In this document: positions 17,570 to 27,847 of the stretch, one piece after another
Numbering within the stretch: the stretch's first letter is position 1
Layout: each line of letters begins with the position of its first letter
DNA from: Shewanella sp. HN-41
Lineage (GTDB): Bacteria; Pseudomonadota; Gammaproteobacteria; Enterobacterales; Shewanellaceae
DNA: 64,000 nt
Direction: 5' to 3'
NCBI RefSeq assembly: GCF_000217915.1
Contig: NZ_AFOZ01000016.1
Coordinates: forward strand, 1 to 64,000
Notes under the pieces: model-generated
What the model saw: the letters and a program-made list of their open reading frames with translations, nothing else
The model's database searches: none
Told to the model about the DNA's origin: nothing
Program-made: the position numbers and the translations under genes

Positions 17570-18346
17570 AGCGTACCTACCTGTTCGAGGATATTGTTGC
17601 CATCATAGGCATCGTTTTTGAATCCGGTCAATCATTAATTATGGTCATTATGTTCGGTTGTTTTTCTAAATAAATAGTTTCTTTTTGTATGAAAATTAAA
17701 CAGTTGCTTAGGTTTGTTATGGCTCTATTTAGCATGAGTTTTTTACCAATAACTTTGTGCTAGCTCTCAGTTTAGAATGAAGTTTCGTTTTTACTGAATT
17801 ACTGATTAATAAAGCAACAATTGACGGTCAGTGCTATCAGTGTAAGTGATAAAAATAGTGTTAGGCTCAATAAATAGAGTAATCGCGTATTGATGGAATA
17901 AACGCAGGCCATAAAAGCAGAAGGGAGAATGGACAGAGGCCCATTCCTTAGAATGGGCCTCTCAGCTGGCTTCATCTTTTGCAGGGAAAAAGCGAACTGG
18001 AAACAGTTTATCGGATCTGTAACAGAGTGTAACCTACAGAGATCACGTTTTTTTATATCATTTTGCTATGAATTTTAAAGGTTCAGATCTTTTCTTCTTA
18101 AATATGCTGACTTGTGAGTGTTTTGTCAGGGTAAAGGTGCATGGATACTGGCTTTTATGGTTATTTTTGTTGCTCAATTTCTAACACGGCTCGGTTAATG
18201 TTCTTATCTATACAAGTATAAAAATGCCCCAATAGTGCTGCGGTAATCTGTGCGCTATTGGGGCTATAAACGATTTCATTGGAGAATGAAGTCGTGTCTA
18301 CACTCTCAGGTGGCAACGAGCCATTTATCCTGAAATTACATCTTGC
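17570..18346. other. long intergenic region with two hairpins
   Basis: About 780 bp without a credible gene. It contains a strong 12-bp-stem hairpin (17935-17962; AGAGGCCCATTCC with its complement) that has no T tail on either strand. It also contains the probable terminator of the alcohol dehydrogenase gene (18217-18264). The rest is AT-rich and unremarkable. Confidence 0.5.
18217..18264 (-). terminator. terminator of the alcohol dehydrogenase gene
   Basis: The stem GCCCCAATAG with CTATTGGGGC encloses a structured loop. On the minus strand it is followed by ATTTTTAT. It lies about 80 nt after the dehydrogenase stop codon. Confidence 0.6.
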
Positions 18347-19495
18347 TTACAGCGCATTAGTGAAGATCTGACAGATCTCCGCATGGGTTGCTTGTTTGGG
18401 ATTTGTGAAGCCACAGGCATCTTTTAACGCGTTATCCGCAAGGGTTGGAATATCTTCCGCTTTCACGCCTAACAAGGTCAGGTTTTCAGGGATCTTAACC
18501 GCAACAGACAGTTTTTTGATTGCCGCTATCGCCGCACTGGCACCTTGCTCATCTGTCATGCCAGACACATCCACGCCCATCGCCTTGGCAATGTCTTTTA
18601 AACGATCAGGGACGACCTTGGCGTTGTATTCTTGCACATGGGGCAGCAGCAGGGCATTACACACACCGTGGGGCAGATCGTAGAAACCGCCCAATTGGTG
18701 CGCCATCGCATGCACATAACCTAAGCTGGCATTATTAAAGGCCATACCCGCTAAGAATTGGGCGTATGCCATTTGTTCACGGGCGTTGATGTCTTGACCA
18801 TTTTCCACTGCGTTCACTAAGTTAGCCTGAATTAACTCAATCGCTTTGATAGCACAGGCATCGGTGATCGGGTTAGCTGCAATAGACACATAGGCTTCGA
18901 CCGCGTGAGTCAGTGCATCCATACCGGTTGCGGCCGTGAGGCTCGCGGTTTTTTTCAGCATTAATTCAGGGTCGTTGACCGACAGCAAAGGCGTAGTGTG
19001 CTTATCGACAATCGCCATTTTAATGTGGCGGGCTTCGTCGGTAATGATACAGAAACGCGTCATTTCACTGGCTGTGCCTGCCGTCGTATTGATGGCCACT
19101 AACGGCAACTGTGGTTTTGCGGATTGATCTAACCCTTCGTAATCTTTGATGCTGCCGCCATTGGTGGCGACAAGGGCGATACCCTTAGCGCAATCATGGG
19201 GTGAGCCGCCACCGAGTGAGATCACAAAGTCACACTGGTTGGCTTTTAACAGGGCCAGACCCGCTTCGACGTTCGTCACGGTTGGGTTAGGTTGTACGCC
19301 ATCATAGATGGTGGAGGTAATGCCATTTTGACCGAGTTTCTCGGCTACTTCACCGACTAAGCCAATTTTGACTAAGGGTTTATCCGTCACTATGAGTGCG
19401 TGTTTAAAGCCTAAGGTTTTGATGTCACCGATAGCATCATCCACTGCGCCTTGGCCTAATACGTTGACAGAAGGAATAAAAAATTTAGCAGCCAT
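18347..19495 (-). CDS. adhB: iron-containing alcohol dehydrogenase
   Basis: This 382-residue type III (iron-dependent) NAD alcohol dehydrogenase resembles Zymomonas AdhB and E. coli YiaY. The nucleotide-binding [13 protein letters not shown] lies near residues 95-107, followed by [12 protein letters not shown]. The metal-binding region is [14 protein letters not shown] (Asp and His near 193-200), with later His in [12 protein letters not shown] and [13 protein letters not shown]. It interconverts ethanol (or similar primary alcohols) and aldehydes. AGGTGG precedes the ATG. It is transcribed alone. Confidence 0.9.
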   Translation of the reverse strand: MAAKFFIPSVNVLGQGAVDDAIGDIKTLGFKHALIVTDKPLVKIGLVGEVAEKLGQNGITSTIYDGVQPNPTVTNVEAGLALLKANQCDFVISLGGGSPHDCAKGIALVATNGGSIKDYEGLDQSAKPQLPLVAINTTAGTASEMTRFCIITDEARHIKMAIVDKHTTPLLSVNDPELMLKKTASLTAATGMDALTHAVEAYVSIAANPITDACAIKAIELIQANLVNAVENGQDINAREQMAYAQFLAGMAFNNASLGYVHAMAHQLGGFYDLPHGVCNALLLPHVQEYNAKVVPDRLKDIAKAMGVDVSGMTDEQGASAAIAAIKKLSVAVKIPENLTLLGVKAEDIPTLADNALKDACGFTNPKQATHAEICQIFTNAL

Positions 19496-19809
19496 AAATC
19501 CACCTATATAATTTGCAAAGATAAATTTGTTTCATTTTCTGGTTATCAAGCTACCAATTTGGAGGTGGTGAAAGTGTGAGCTTGATCGAGTTCGGCGCTT
19601 ATCTGGGGGCGATTTCCCACTAAAGTTGGAACTCGGTAACTAAACTTCGGACTTTTATGCCGGATATCATGGACAAAATCTTGAAGACTAGGGAACCTAG
19701 TTCGTTGCTCTAGGGTGCTGAATCTATTGTGACTAGGGTCGACACCGATAATAGCGATGCAGCGATACCATTGAGCATAAAGCTCTAAGCTGACAAACAG
19801 ATTGAAGAT
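19496..19809. other. intergenic stretch, no supported gene
   Basis: An open frame of 90 codons exists on the minus strand (19546-19818) but has no ribosome-binding site, no recognisable domain, and runs into the terminator hairpin. It may be the remains of a lost gene. I annotate nothing here. Confidence 0.4.
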
Positions 19810-19838
19810 AAAAAGCACTGAATCTTCAGTGCTTTTTT
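19810..19838 (-). terminator. terminator of the lipoprotein cyclophilin gene
   Basis: AAAAAGCACTGA and TCAGTGCTTTTTT form a perfect stem with T runs in both directions. It lies 28 nt downstream of the gene ending at 19866. Confidence 0.8.
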
Positions 19839-19865
19839 GCTTTTAGCTGTATGTGTTTTAGATGC

Positions 19866-20501
19866 TTAAGCAGCAGGACAGCTTGTTTCAGCCACAGAGT
19901 TAATCAGAATTTCTTCCACCGGCGTATAGGAGAAACCACCACTGGTTTTAGTGGGTACTATGCTTATTTGATCGACCACCTCCATACCTTCAACGACTTT
20001 GCCAAAAACGGCAAAGCCATAACTACTGGCCGATGCATCCAGATCCGGATTATCTAAGATATTGATAAAGAACTGTGATGTTGCAGAATCAGGGACGGCT
20101 GTTCTCGCCATTGCAATTGTCCCGCGCTTATTACTAATGCCGACGGCGGCCTCGTTGACTATGGGAGCATTGGTCGGTTTACTCTGTAATCCAGTTGTAA
20201 ATCCCCCGCCTTGAATAACAAAATTATTGACGGCTCTATGGAATAAGGTGCCGTTATAGAAAGACTTATCCACATACTGTTTAAAGTTTTTACCTGTGAT
20301 AGGCATATTGGTTAGGTCAATGGCGAGGGTGATGTCGCCCTTCGATGTGCCCATTAAATAGCAGATATCGGCGGATAATGCGGGTGGGGTTGGATCCGGT
20401 GTCGGAATTGTCGGCGTCGAGTCTTCATCGCTACCACCTCCGCAAGCTGTTAACAGGAGTGAGAGTCCACTCGCAAAGAGCAATCCTGTGAATGTTTTCA
20501 T
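19866..20501 (-). CDS. cyclophilin-type peptidyl-prolyl cis-trans isomerase, lipoprotein
   Basis: This 211-residue protein has a signal peptide and lipobox LTAC (Cys near residue 20). A GGGSDEDST and Pro/Thr-rich linker follows, then a cyclophilin domain. Family motifs are YNGTLFHRAVNNFVIQGGGF (with the active-site Arg), GTIAMARTA, SATSQFFINILDN and YGFAVFGKVVEGMEVVDQI. It should be anchored in the outer or inner membrane facing the periplasm and help fold exported proteins. AAGGA precedes the ATG. Confidence 0.9.
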   Translation of the reverse strand: MKTFTGLLFASGLSLLLTACGGGSDEDSTPTIPTPDPTPPALSADICYLMGTSKGDITLAIDLTNMPITGKNFKQYVDKSFYNGTLFHRAVNNFVIQGGGFTTGLQSKPTNAPIVNEAAVGISNKRGTIAMARTAVPDSATSQFFINILDNPDLDASASSYGFAVFGKVVEGMEVVDQISIVPTKTSGGFSYTPVEEILINSVAETSCPAA

Positions 20502-21028
20502 TTTATATCCTTATTTTTAATAAATTTTATCGGCAGAAGCAGAATCTATTTTGAATACCGAACCCCAATAAATATTGCTTTATGTTGGCTGTATGTTGCT
20601 TTTTTGTGGTTGGGCGAATGGTGACAGAAGTAGCGCGCTAAATTCAAGGTAAAATTTCAATTGATACAAAGTGTTGCAGCTTGATTGCTGCCGTTTAATT
20701 AAACAAAGATCAAGGACGGAAAGGCTGAATCATGGCAGGGATTGGCAACCGTCCCTCCATTGGAAGGCATTAGTCATATTAAAAAATGCTCCCTTTAAGT
20801 TCATTGCACCTTTTTTAATCACTTTCTGCTTCAATCTAGTGCACTAAGGCGTCTTTCTACTATGGCAAGATTTTTTAATATTCTAGGCTAAGTTATTCAA
20901 GTCACTGATTTATAAATTGTCTTCACTGTCATTTGGCTGACATAAATCTGTCGTCATGCTGTTATTTTGTGCTGGCATGGTTACTGCCTATCTAAAGCTA
21001 TGGATGAGCCGTCGCGGGGGCGACAAAT
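20502..21028. other. intergenic region upstream of the glycogen cluster
   Basis: About 525 bp between divergent genes, expected to hold the promoter of malQ. An inverted repeat, GGACGG (20714-20719) and CCGTCC (20749-20754), encloses 29 nt. No known riboswitch or operator was recognised. Confidence 0.4.
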
Positions 21029-23395
21029 ATGGGGCTGGAGAAGTTGCTGTATTTGCGAGGGGTTGGAGCTGACTTTACTGACTGCTTTGGCCAGTATATC
21101 CGCATTCCTGAGACGGATAGGCAAGGGATTTTGACTTGCATGCTACAGAAAAAAAACATCCTTGCTAGTGGTGAAAAATGCACACAGGCAGAGGAGGTTT
21201 TACTCAATAAAAGTGGGATTGAAGCCCAAATCCATCAGCTTGATGCACAACATTGGACTCAAGTTTTGCCCACATTCCATTGGTGTTATGTGGATGAGCC
21301 TTGGCTGAGCCTTTACTTACCCCATCATTATACTGGCGAGTTAACGATCACTATTGCTTGTGAACATGGTGAAGCTATTGTTTTTGACGTGCCATTTGCA
21401 TCCTTAAAGCCGATAGGTGACTACCGTATTCAACATGCCCCCATCGGAGATGGTCAATATATTCAGTATCGCCTCGATTTAGTGAATGTCGACTTTAATC
21501 GTCCCTGTGGCGAAAGTGAGCAAAACGTTTCTTTAGTGGAGGATAACCCCTTAACTCCGAGCAGGGAGCATATCGAGGCTTACCTTGTAAGAGGCGATTC
21601 CTCCTCCACTTGTTCCCCAGAAAATGATGACAATACGGGCGATTTTTCGTCCTTAGGTTTGGGGTATCACGGGATAGTGCTAAAGCTGAAGTCGCCACTA
21701 GAAGCTAATCGTCAACGGACTGAAACCCCAGAACGCCTCGCCTTCCATGGCACTTTGATGGTGGCACCTAGGGCGGCGTACCAAGGTGTGCTCAGTGCCA
21801 CACTCCAAGGAAAACGCCATCAACCTTGGGGAGTGAGTGTTCAGTTATACAGTTTGCGCAGTGATAGCCAATGGGGCATTGGTGATTTTGGTGATCTTGA
21901 GGAATTGATTGCTTTTATTGCAAGTTATGGTGCTGATTTTATTCAGCTTAATCCACTCCACGCCCTAGATATCGCCGCGCCAGAACATCCCAGCCCCTAC
22001 AGCCCATGCGATCGCCGCAGGCTTAACCCCTTATATATCCATTTGCAGAGCGTGCCCGAATATGAGCCCTTGGCCAGTGAGTTAACTTTACCGAGTTGGC
22101 AGGAGGCAATTGCTGCGCTCAATCGGGATAATTGGCTCGACTATTCCAAAGTGAGTGAACTTAAGTACCGCGCCTTTGCCCGCTTATATAGTGTCTTTTG
22201 CGAAATGCACTTAGCGAAGGAGACGCCAAGAGCAAAGCGTTTCAATGAGTTTGTGGCCGAGCAGGGGACTGCTTTGCTTGAATTTGCTCGAGCTGAATCC
22301 CTAAGAAGCCCAAGGGCGATCGCCCTAGATGAAGGTTTTTACTTATATTTGCAGTTTGTTGCCGAGACCCAGTTGCAGCTGTGTCAATTAAAAGCCAAAG
22401 AAGCGGGAATGGGCATTGGACTTATTCGGGATTTGGCCGTAGGCGCAGCGCTTCAAGGTGTTGAAGTTCAAGCGAATGCCGAACAGTTTTGTCTAAATGC
22501 CAGCATTGGAGCACCACCGGATCCCTTTGCCCCTCAAGGCCAAAATTGGGGATTAACGCCCCTCGATCCTATCAAATTAAAACAGCATGATTACCGTCAT
22601 TTTATTGAACTTATCCGTGCCAATATGGAGAGCTGTGGTGCGCTACGTATCGACCATGTGATGGGCCTATTGCGCCTATGGTGGTGGCCGCTGGATAAGC
22701 AATTAGGCAAGGGTGCCTATGTGTATTACCCCGTTGAAACCTTGCTGGCCATCGTTTGCCTTGAGAGCCAACGTGCCCGTTGTGTCGTGATAGGTGAAGA
22801 CTTAGGACTCGTGCCACCGGATATTATTCATCGTCTCTACACTTCCGGCATTTATTCCAACGAATTGTTCTATTTCTGCAAAGACTATCAAGGCTTTAAA
22901 TCTCCAAATCAATACAAGTCCCAGAGCCTGATGATGCTGGCGAACCATGATGTACCGACTTTGGTCGCCTGGTGGTGTGGGAGTGACTTGCACTTAAGAC
23001 GACAGCTCGCCCTGTTTGCCAACGATGGGCAGCTAGATGAAGCTTTATCGGCGCGAGAACATGAGAAACAGCAGTTAGTGTCCCTGCTAATCCAGCAACA
23101 TCTATTACCGGATTTTGCGCCGCAAGATATTGAAATTAATGACCTAATAACCGCTTGGATGACCCTCGGCGCCTCGGGTTGCAGTGCGCTCTATAGCGTG
23201 CAGTGGTGCGATCTGATGGGCGATCGCCACGCGGTCAATATACCGGGGACTTGGCTCGAATACCCTAACTGGCAAAGGCGTTTGCCCCTGAGTGTCACAC
23301 AGGCGATGACTCGGGGGGAGATCCCCCAGCGATTGCATAATATTGCCAGTGCGCGGCAACTGTCCCAGCTAGCCCACACCCATTCACCCGATTGA
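21029..23395 (+). CDS. malQ: 4-alpha-glucanotransferase (amylomaltase)
   Basis: This 788-residue GH77 disproportionating enzyme moves maltosyl and longer units between glucans. The first 250 residues are the extension found in enterobacterial-type MalQ. The catalytic core starts at about residue 265 ([28 protein letters not shown]) and contains [26 protein letters not shown], the nucleophile region [28 protein letters not shown] (acid/base) and [13 protein letters not shown]. It heads the cluster; glgB follows after a few nucleotides. It is intact. Confidence 0.95.
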   Translation: MGLEKLLYLRGVGADFTDCFGQYIRIPETDRQGILTCMLQKKNILASGEKCTQAEEVLLNKSGIEAQIHQLDAQHWTQVLPTFHWCYVDEPWLSLYLPHHYTGELTITIACEHGEAIVFDVPFASLKPIGDYRIQHAPIGDGQYIQYRLDLVNVDFNRPCGESEQNVSLVEDNPLTPSREHIEAYLVRGDSSSTCSPENDDNTGDFSSLGLGYHGIVLKLKSPLEANRQRTETPERLAFHGTLMVAPRAAYQGVLSATLQGKRHQPWGVSVQLYSLRSDSQWGIGDFGDLEELIAFIASYGADFIQLNPLHALDIAAPEHPSPYSPCDRRRLNPLYIHLQSVPEYEPLASELTLPSWQEAIAALNRDNWLDYSKVSELKYRAFARLYSVFCEMHLAKETPRAKRFNEFVAEQGTALLEFARAESLRSPRAIALDEGFYLYLQFVAETQLQLCQLKAKEAGMGIGLIRDLAVGAALQGVEVQANAEQFCLNASIGAPPDPFAPQGQNWGLTPLDPIKLKQHDYRHFIELIRANMESCGALRIDHVMGLLRLWWWPLDKQLGKGAYVYYPVETLLAIVCLESQRARCVVIGEDLGLVPPDIIHRLYTSGIYSNELFYFCKDYQGFKSPNQYKSQSLMMLANHDVPTLVAWWCGSDLHLRRQLALFANDGQLDEALSAREHEKQQLVSLLIQQHLLPDFAPQDIEINDLITAWMTLGASGCSALYSVQWCDLMGDRHAVNIPGTWLEYPNWQRRLPLSVTQAMTRGEIPQRLHNIASARQLSQLAHTHSPD

Positions 23396-23420
23396 ACCAT
23401 TGATGAATAACGGAAGCAAA

Positions 23421-25643
23421 ATGATGACTGAGGCTAATGCTTATTTTTATGACGGTGCCGAGGTGGCGCTGCTAAATGGTCAATACACGGACGTGTTCTC
23501 ACTCTTAGGTATGCACAGGTCGCCGGATGGTAAGGGGCTCATAGTGCGTTGTTTTTTACGCAATGCCCTTAAGGTTGATGTGATAAGTCTTAAAGATGGC
23601 CGCAAAGTGGCGAGTCTGGATCGAGTCAACGAGGCGGGCCTGTTTGCGGGCACATTGGGGCGACGGGTTAAGCCATTTCCCTATAGTTTAAGGGTGGAAT
23701 ATCCCCTGTGTCAGTTAGATATAGTCGATCCCTACCAATTTGGTTCTTTACTCAGCGATGATGATGTCTATCTGTTTGGCGAAGGCAGCGCCGAGCGGGC
23801 CTATGGTTTTTTAGGGGCGAATTGGCGTTATGTGGACGGCATTGAGGGCGTGCATTTTTGTGTCTGGGCACCCAATGCGAAACGGGTTTCCCTGACCGGG
23901 GATTTTAATCATTGGGATCACACCCGCCATGTGATGCGCCAACATATTGCGAATGGCCTTTGGGAAATATTTTTACCTAATGTGGCCGAAGGTGCGCACT
24001 ATAAGTTTGATTTGGTTTATCAAAATGGTGAGCGTCACGCTAAGGCCGATCCTATGGCAACCCAAATGGAATGCGCGCCCCATAATGCGTCTATCGTGCC
24101 ACCCAAGGCCCATCACAGTTGGAATGACACCGCTTGGATGAGCAAGCGGGCGGCAACGGCTTGGCATAAAGCACCTATGTCTATCTATGAAGTGCACTTA
24201 GGTTCCTGGCGCCGAAAGGGGAGTCATGGTGAGCAATTCTTAGATTATCAAGATCTTATTGAACAGCTTATTCCCTATGTGAAGGCACAAGGTTTTACCC
24301 ATATCGAGTTGATGCCGATCAGTGAATATCCCTTCGACGGCTCCTGGGGTTATCAGCCCGTCGGCCTCTTTGCGCCGAGTCACAGATTCGGTGAGGCCAG
24401 TGGGCTCAAGGCCTTTGTCGATGCCTGTCATCAGGCGGATATTGGCATTATTCTCGATTGGGTCGCCGCCCATTTCCCTAAGGATCCCCATGGGTTAGTG
24501 CGTTTCGATGGCACTTGCTTATATGAACATGAAGATCCCCGCAAGGGCACTCATCCCGATTGGGATACTCTGATCTACAACTATGACCGCGGTGAAGTGC
24601 GCAGCTTTTTATTGAGTAATGCCTGCTATTGGTTAAGGGAATTTCACTTCGATGGCCTAAGATTAGATGCTGTGTCCTCCATGTTGTACCTCGATTACAG
24701 CCGTGAGCCGGGCCAATGGTTACCCAATGCCTATGGCGGACGGGAAAACCTTGAGGCCATCGGTTTTCTGCAAGTACTCAATCAGCGTCTTTATCATGCC
24801 TTCCCCGGTATTTGTATGATAGCCGAGGAGTCCACTGCCTTTGCGGGAGTGACTAAACCTACGGATCACGGCGGCTTGGGCTTTGGCTTTAAGTGGAACA
24901 TGGGTTGGATGAATGACAGCCTAAGTTACTTAGGGCGCGATCCTCTCTATCGCCAATATCATCACCATCAACTGACTTTCAGCCTCATGTACGCCTACAC
25001 CGAGCAATTTATGTTGTCCGTCAGCCACGATGAAGTGGTACACGGTAAAGGCTCACTGCTGCATAAAATCCCCGGGGATGATTGGCAAAAATTTGCGACG
25101 CTCAGGGCCTACTATGGCTTTATGTGGGGGCATCCGGGTAAGAAACTCCTATTTATGGGCAGTGAGTTTGCCCAGCGTAACGAGTGGAACCATAGTCAGA
25201 GCCTAGACTGGCACCTGCTGGCCTTTGAGCCCCACCAAGGGGTGCAGCACTGGCTTAGCGATCTCAATCAGTTATATCGGCAAATGCCGGCGTTATCTGT
25301 GCTCGATTATGACACTGCGGGGTTTCGTTGGCTCGATTGCGACAATGGTCGTGACAGCATTTTCAGCTTCGTGCGCTATGGCTTAGTGGATGATGCGCCC
25401 CTCGTCTTTGTGATCAATATGACACCCACAGTTCACCAGGGGTTTCGTATCGGCTTACCCCAAGGCGGGGATTTTTGTGAATACCTCAACAGCGATAGCC
25501 ATCTCTATGGTGGTTCTAATCAGGGGAATGCTGGCCTAGTCGTAGCTCAGGCTCAGCCATGGCAGGGGATGGAACAGAGTGCGCTTATTACAGTTCCGCC
25601 TTTGGGCTGCTTAGTCCTAGGCCCTGTCGCAGGCCGAGGTTAA
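23421..25643 (+). CDS. glgB: 1,4-alpha-glucan branching enzyme
   Basis: GlgB forms the alpha-1,6 branches of glycogen. It has an N-terminal region, a CBM48 domain ([22 protein letters not shown]), and a GH13 barrel with [30 protein letters not shown] (nucleophile Asp), IAEESTAF (acid/base Glu) and [16 protein letters not shown]-terminal beta domain follows. Possible starts are ATG at 23403, 23421 and 23424. I chose 23421 because GGAAG lies just upstream; this start gives 740 residues. It begins a few bases after malQ and ends 6 nt before glgX. Confidence 0.95.
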   Translation: MMTEANAYFYDGAEVALLNGQYTDVFSLLGMHRSPDGKGLIVRCFLRNALKVDVISLKDGRKVASLDRVNEAGLFAGTLGRRVKPFPYSLRVEYPLCQLDIVDPYQFGSLLSDDDVYLFGEGSAERAYGFLGANWRYVDGIEGVHFCVWAPNAKRVSLTGDFNHWDHTRHVMRQHIANGLWEIFLPNVAEGAHYKFDLVYQNGERHAKADPMATQMECAPHNASIVPPKAHHSWNDTAWMSKRAATAWHKAPMSIYEVHLGSWRRKGSHGEQFLDYQDLIEQLIPYVKAQGFTHIELMPISEYPFDGSWGYQPVGLFAPSHRFGEASGLKAFVDACHQADIGIILDWVAAHFPKDPHGLVRFDGTCLYEHEDPRKGTHPDWDTLIYNYDRGEVRSFLLSNACYWLREFHFDGLRLDAVSSMLYLDYSREPGQWLPNAYGGRENLEAIGFLQVLNQRLYHAFPGICMIAEESTAFAGVTKPTDHGGLGFGFKWNMGWMNDSLSYLGRDPLYRQYHHHQLTFSLMYAYTEQFMLSVSHDEVVHGKGSLLHKIPGDDWQKFATLRAYYGFMWGHPGKKLLFMGSEFAQRNEWNHSQSLDWHLLAFEPHQGVQHWLSDLNQLYRQMPALSVLDYDTAGFRWLDCDNGRDSIFSFVRYGLVDDAPLVFVINMTPTVHQGFRIGLPQGGDFCEYLNSDSHLYGGSNQGNAGLVVAQAQPWQGMEQSALITVPPLGCLVLGPVAGRG

Positions 25644-25649
25644 CACACT

Positions 25650-27828
25650 ATGGCAATCGAGGCTTGGGTGACATCGACGCGCTATTTTCCCTATGGACTC
25701 AGTGCAGGAAGCCCGTTTCCCCTTGGGGCAACTGTGGATGATGAAGGGGTAAATTTTTCGTTATTTTCTGCCCATGCGACTGGGGTTGAACTCTGCCTAT
25801 TCGATGATGCAGGCCATAGCGAGATCCACCGTATTGCCCTTAGTGAACAGACGCAGCAGATCTGGCATGGCTATGTGCATGGGCTTAAGGCCGGGCAACT
25901 TTATGGCTATCGGGTTTATGGCCCCTATGAACCGCACCTCGGCCACAGATTTAATCCCCATAAATTGTTGCTCGACCCCTATGCGCGCCAGTTTGTGGGC
26001 GAGTATCAGCACCATAGCGCTAACTACAGCTATGAATTAAATAATAGTAGTGAAGACTTATCATTCAGTACCTTAGATAACGCGGCATTTATGCCTAAAT
26101 GCAAAGTGGTGGATATTCGGCCGCTTATCGCTGCCGCCAAGGCGTCGGCAATCAGACCACTCGTTCGCCGGCCGTTAGAGCAAAGTATTATTTATGAGAT
26201 GCACCTTAAGGGCTTTACGGCGGCACATCCCGATATTGACGATAAACGGCGCGGCACTTTTGCGGGGTTAGCTTGCAAGCCCGCCATCGATTATTTAGTC
26301 GAGCTCGGGGTGACCTGTGTTGAACTGCTTCCGGTGCAGGCTTTTTTTTACGGAACCTTTCTTACTGGAAAAGCAGTTAACTAATTATTGGGGTTATAAC
26401 AGCATTGGTTTTTTTGCCCCCGAACCCAGTTACTTATCCTCGGCAGTGATTAGCGAGTTTCGCGCCATGGTGGATGCGCTCCATAATGCCGGGATCGAAG
26501 TCATCCTAGATGTAGTCTACAACCACAGTGCTGAAGGCAGTCGGTTGGGGCCAACCTTAAGTTTTCGTGGCATAGATAACCTCAGTTATTACCGTTTGCA
26601 CCCCAATGATAAACGTTTCTATATCAATGATACTGGGTGTGGAAACACCTTAAATATCAATCATCCTCGCATGTTGCAGCTCGTGCTCGATTCGTTGCGT
26701 TACTGGGTTGAAGTCATGGGCGTGGATGGCTTTCGCTTCGACTTGGCCGCCTGTCTTGGGCGCGAAGCCTATGGCTTCGATCCCGGCTCAGGCTTTTTCG
26801 ATGCGCTGCTGCAGGACCCAGTGTTGTGCCAAGTGAAATTGATTGCCGAGCCTTGGGATATTGGCCCGGGGGGGTATCAATTGGGCAATTTCCCCGTGGC
26901 CTTTAGCGAGTGGAACGACAGATACCGCGATACTATGCGCCGTTTCTGGCGTGGCGATCATGGCATGTTGCCCGAGTTCGCCCGCCGTTTTCATGGCTCT
27001 GGGGATTTTTTTGAGCACAGTGGGCGGCCCCCCGCCGCCAGCATTAATTTTTTAACTAGCCACGACGGATTCACCCTGGGGGATCTGGTGAGTTATACCC
27101 ACAGGCACAACCTTGCCAATGGGGAAGATAATCGGGATGGTCACCAAGAAAACTTCAGCTATCACTACGGCGTTGAAGGGGCCACCTCAGATCCCACCAT
27201 CATGGCGATTCGGGCGCGGCAGCAGCGTAACTTATTAACGACGTTATTTTTATCCCAAGGCGTACCCATGTTGCTCAGCGGGGATGAAACTGGGCGAACC
27301 CAATTAGGTAATAACAATGCCTATTGCCAAGATAATAAACTCAACTGGTTCGATTGGTCGACCGTCGGGATGGACAAGGAACTGCTCGCCTTTACCCGTA
27401 CACTCATTGCCCTGCGTAAGCGTTTTCCGCTCCTGTGCGCTAAGCATTTTATCCACGAGCAATTAGTAGCCCAACCCTTAGTTGGAGCCTATGCCCGTTT
27501 AGATTGGTTTAGCCGTCAGGGGGAGCAAATGACTAAGAGCCTGTGGAGCGAGTCCATGTGCCGAAGCCTAAGCGTAGTTTTGTCTGGGGATTTAGAACTT
27601 AAGGGCAAACAACAGGCTTTACTGCTTATGGTCAACGCCGATGATAATCCCTTAGCCTTCACCACCCCGACACTTGCCCACCTAAGCCCGTGGCAATGCC
27701 TCATTCATACCCAGTTAGACACACAACCGTCCCCCTGCGCTGGGCCACTGGATGCTCAGGTCTTATCGACTCAATACCTGTTACAAGATCGCAGTCTTAT
27801 GCTGTTTCATGCTGATTTGATTTTATAA
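25650..27828 (+). pseudogene. glgX: glycogen debranching enzyme GlgX, one-base frameshift
   Basis: GlgX removes alpha-1,6 branches from phosphorylase-trimmed glycogen. The gene is broken into two frames. The first (25650-26384) holds the CBM48 part and the barrel start up to ELLPVQAFF. The second, read from about 26345, continues TEPFLLEKQLTNYWGYNS and holds DGFRFDLAA (nucleophile), IAEPWDIG and TSHDGF. The frames would join if the run of eight T at 26342-26349 had seven. The corrected length is 725 residues. One extra base in a homopolymer is a common sequencing error, but a true mutation or phase-variable tract is possible. As given, the product lacks all catalytic residues. Confidence 0.9.
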
Positions 27829-27847
27829 AATAATCAAGGAATTAACT

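Noticed and set aside
19546..19818. 90-codon frame on the minus strand between the alcohol dehydrogenase and cyclophilin genes
   Set aside because: It has no ribosome-binding site and no recognisable domain, and its start lies inside the terminator hairpin. It may be a gene remnant, but nothing supports a protein.
26340..26352. Programmed ribosomal frameshifting in glgX as the preferred explanation
   Set aside because: The T8 tract could be slippery, but no stimulatory structure is evident and debranching enzymes do not normally use it. Single-base error or mutation is simpler.
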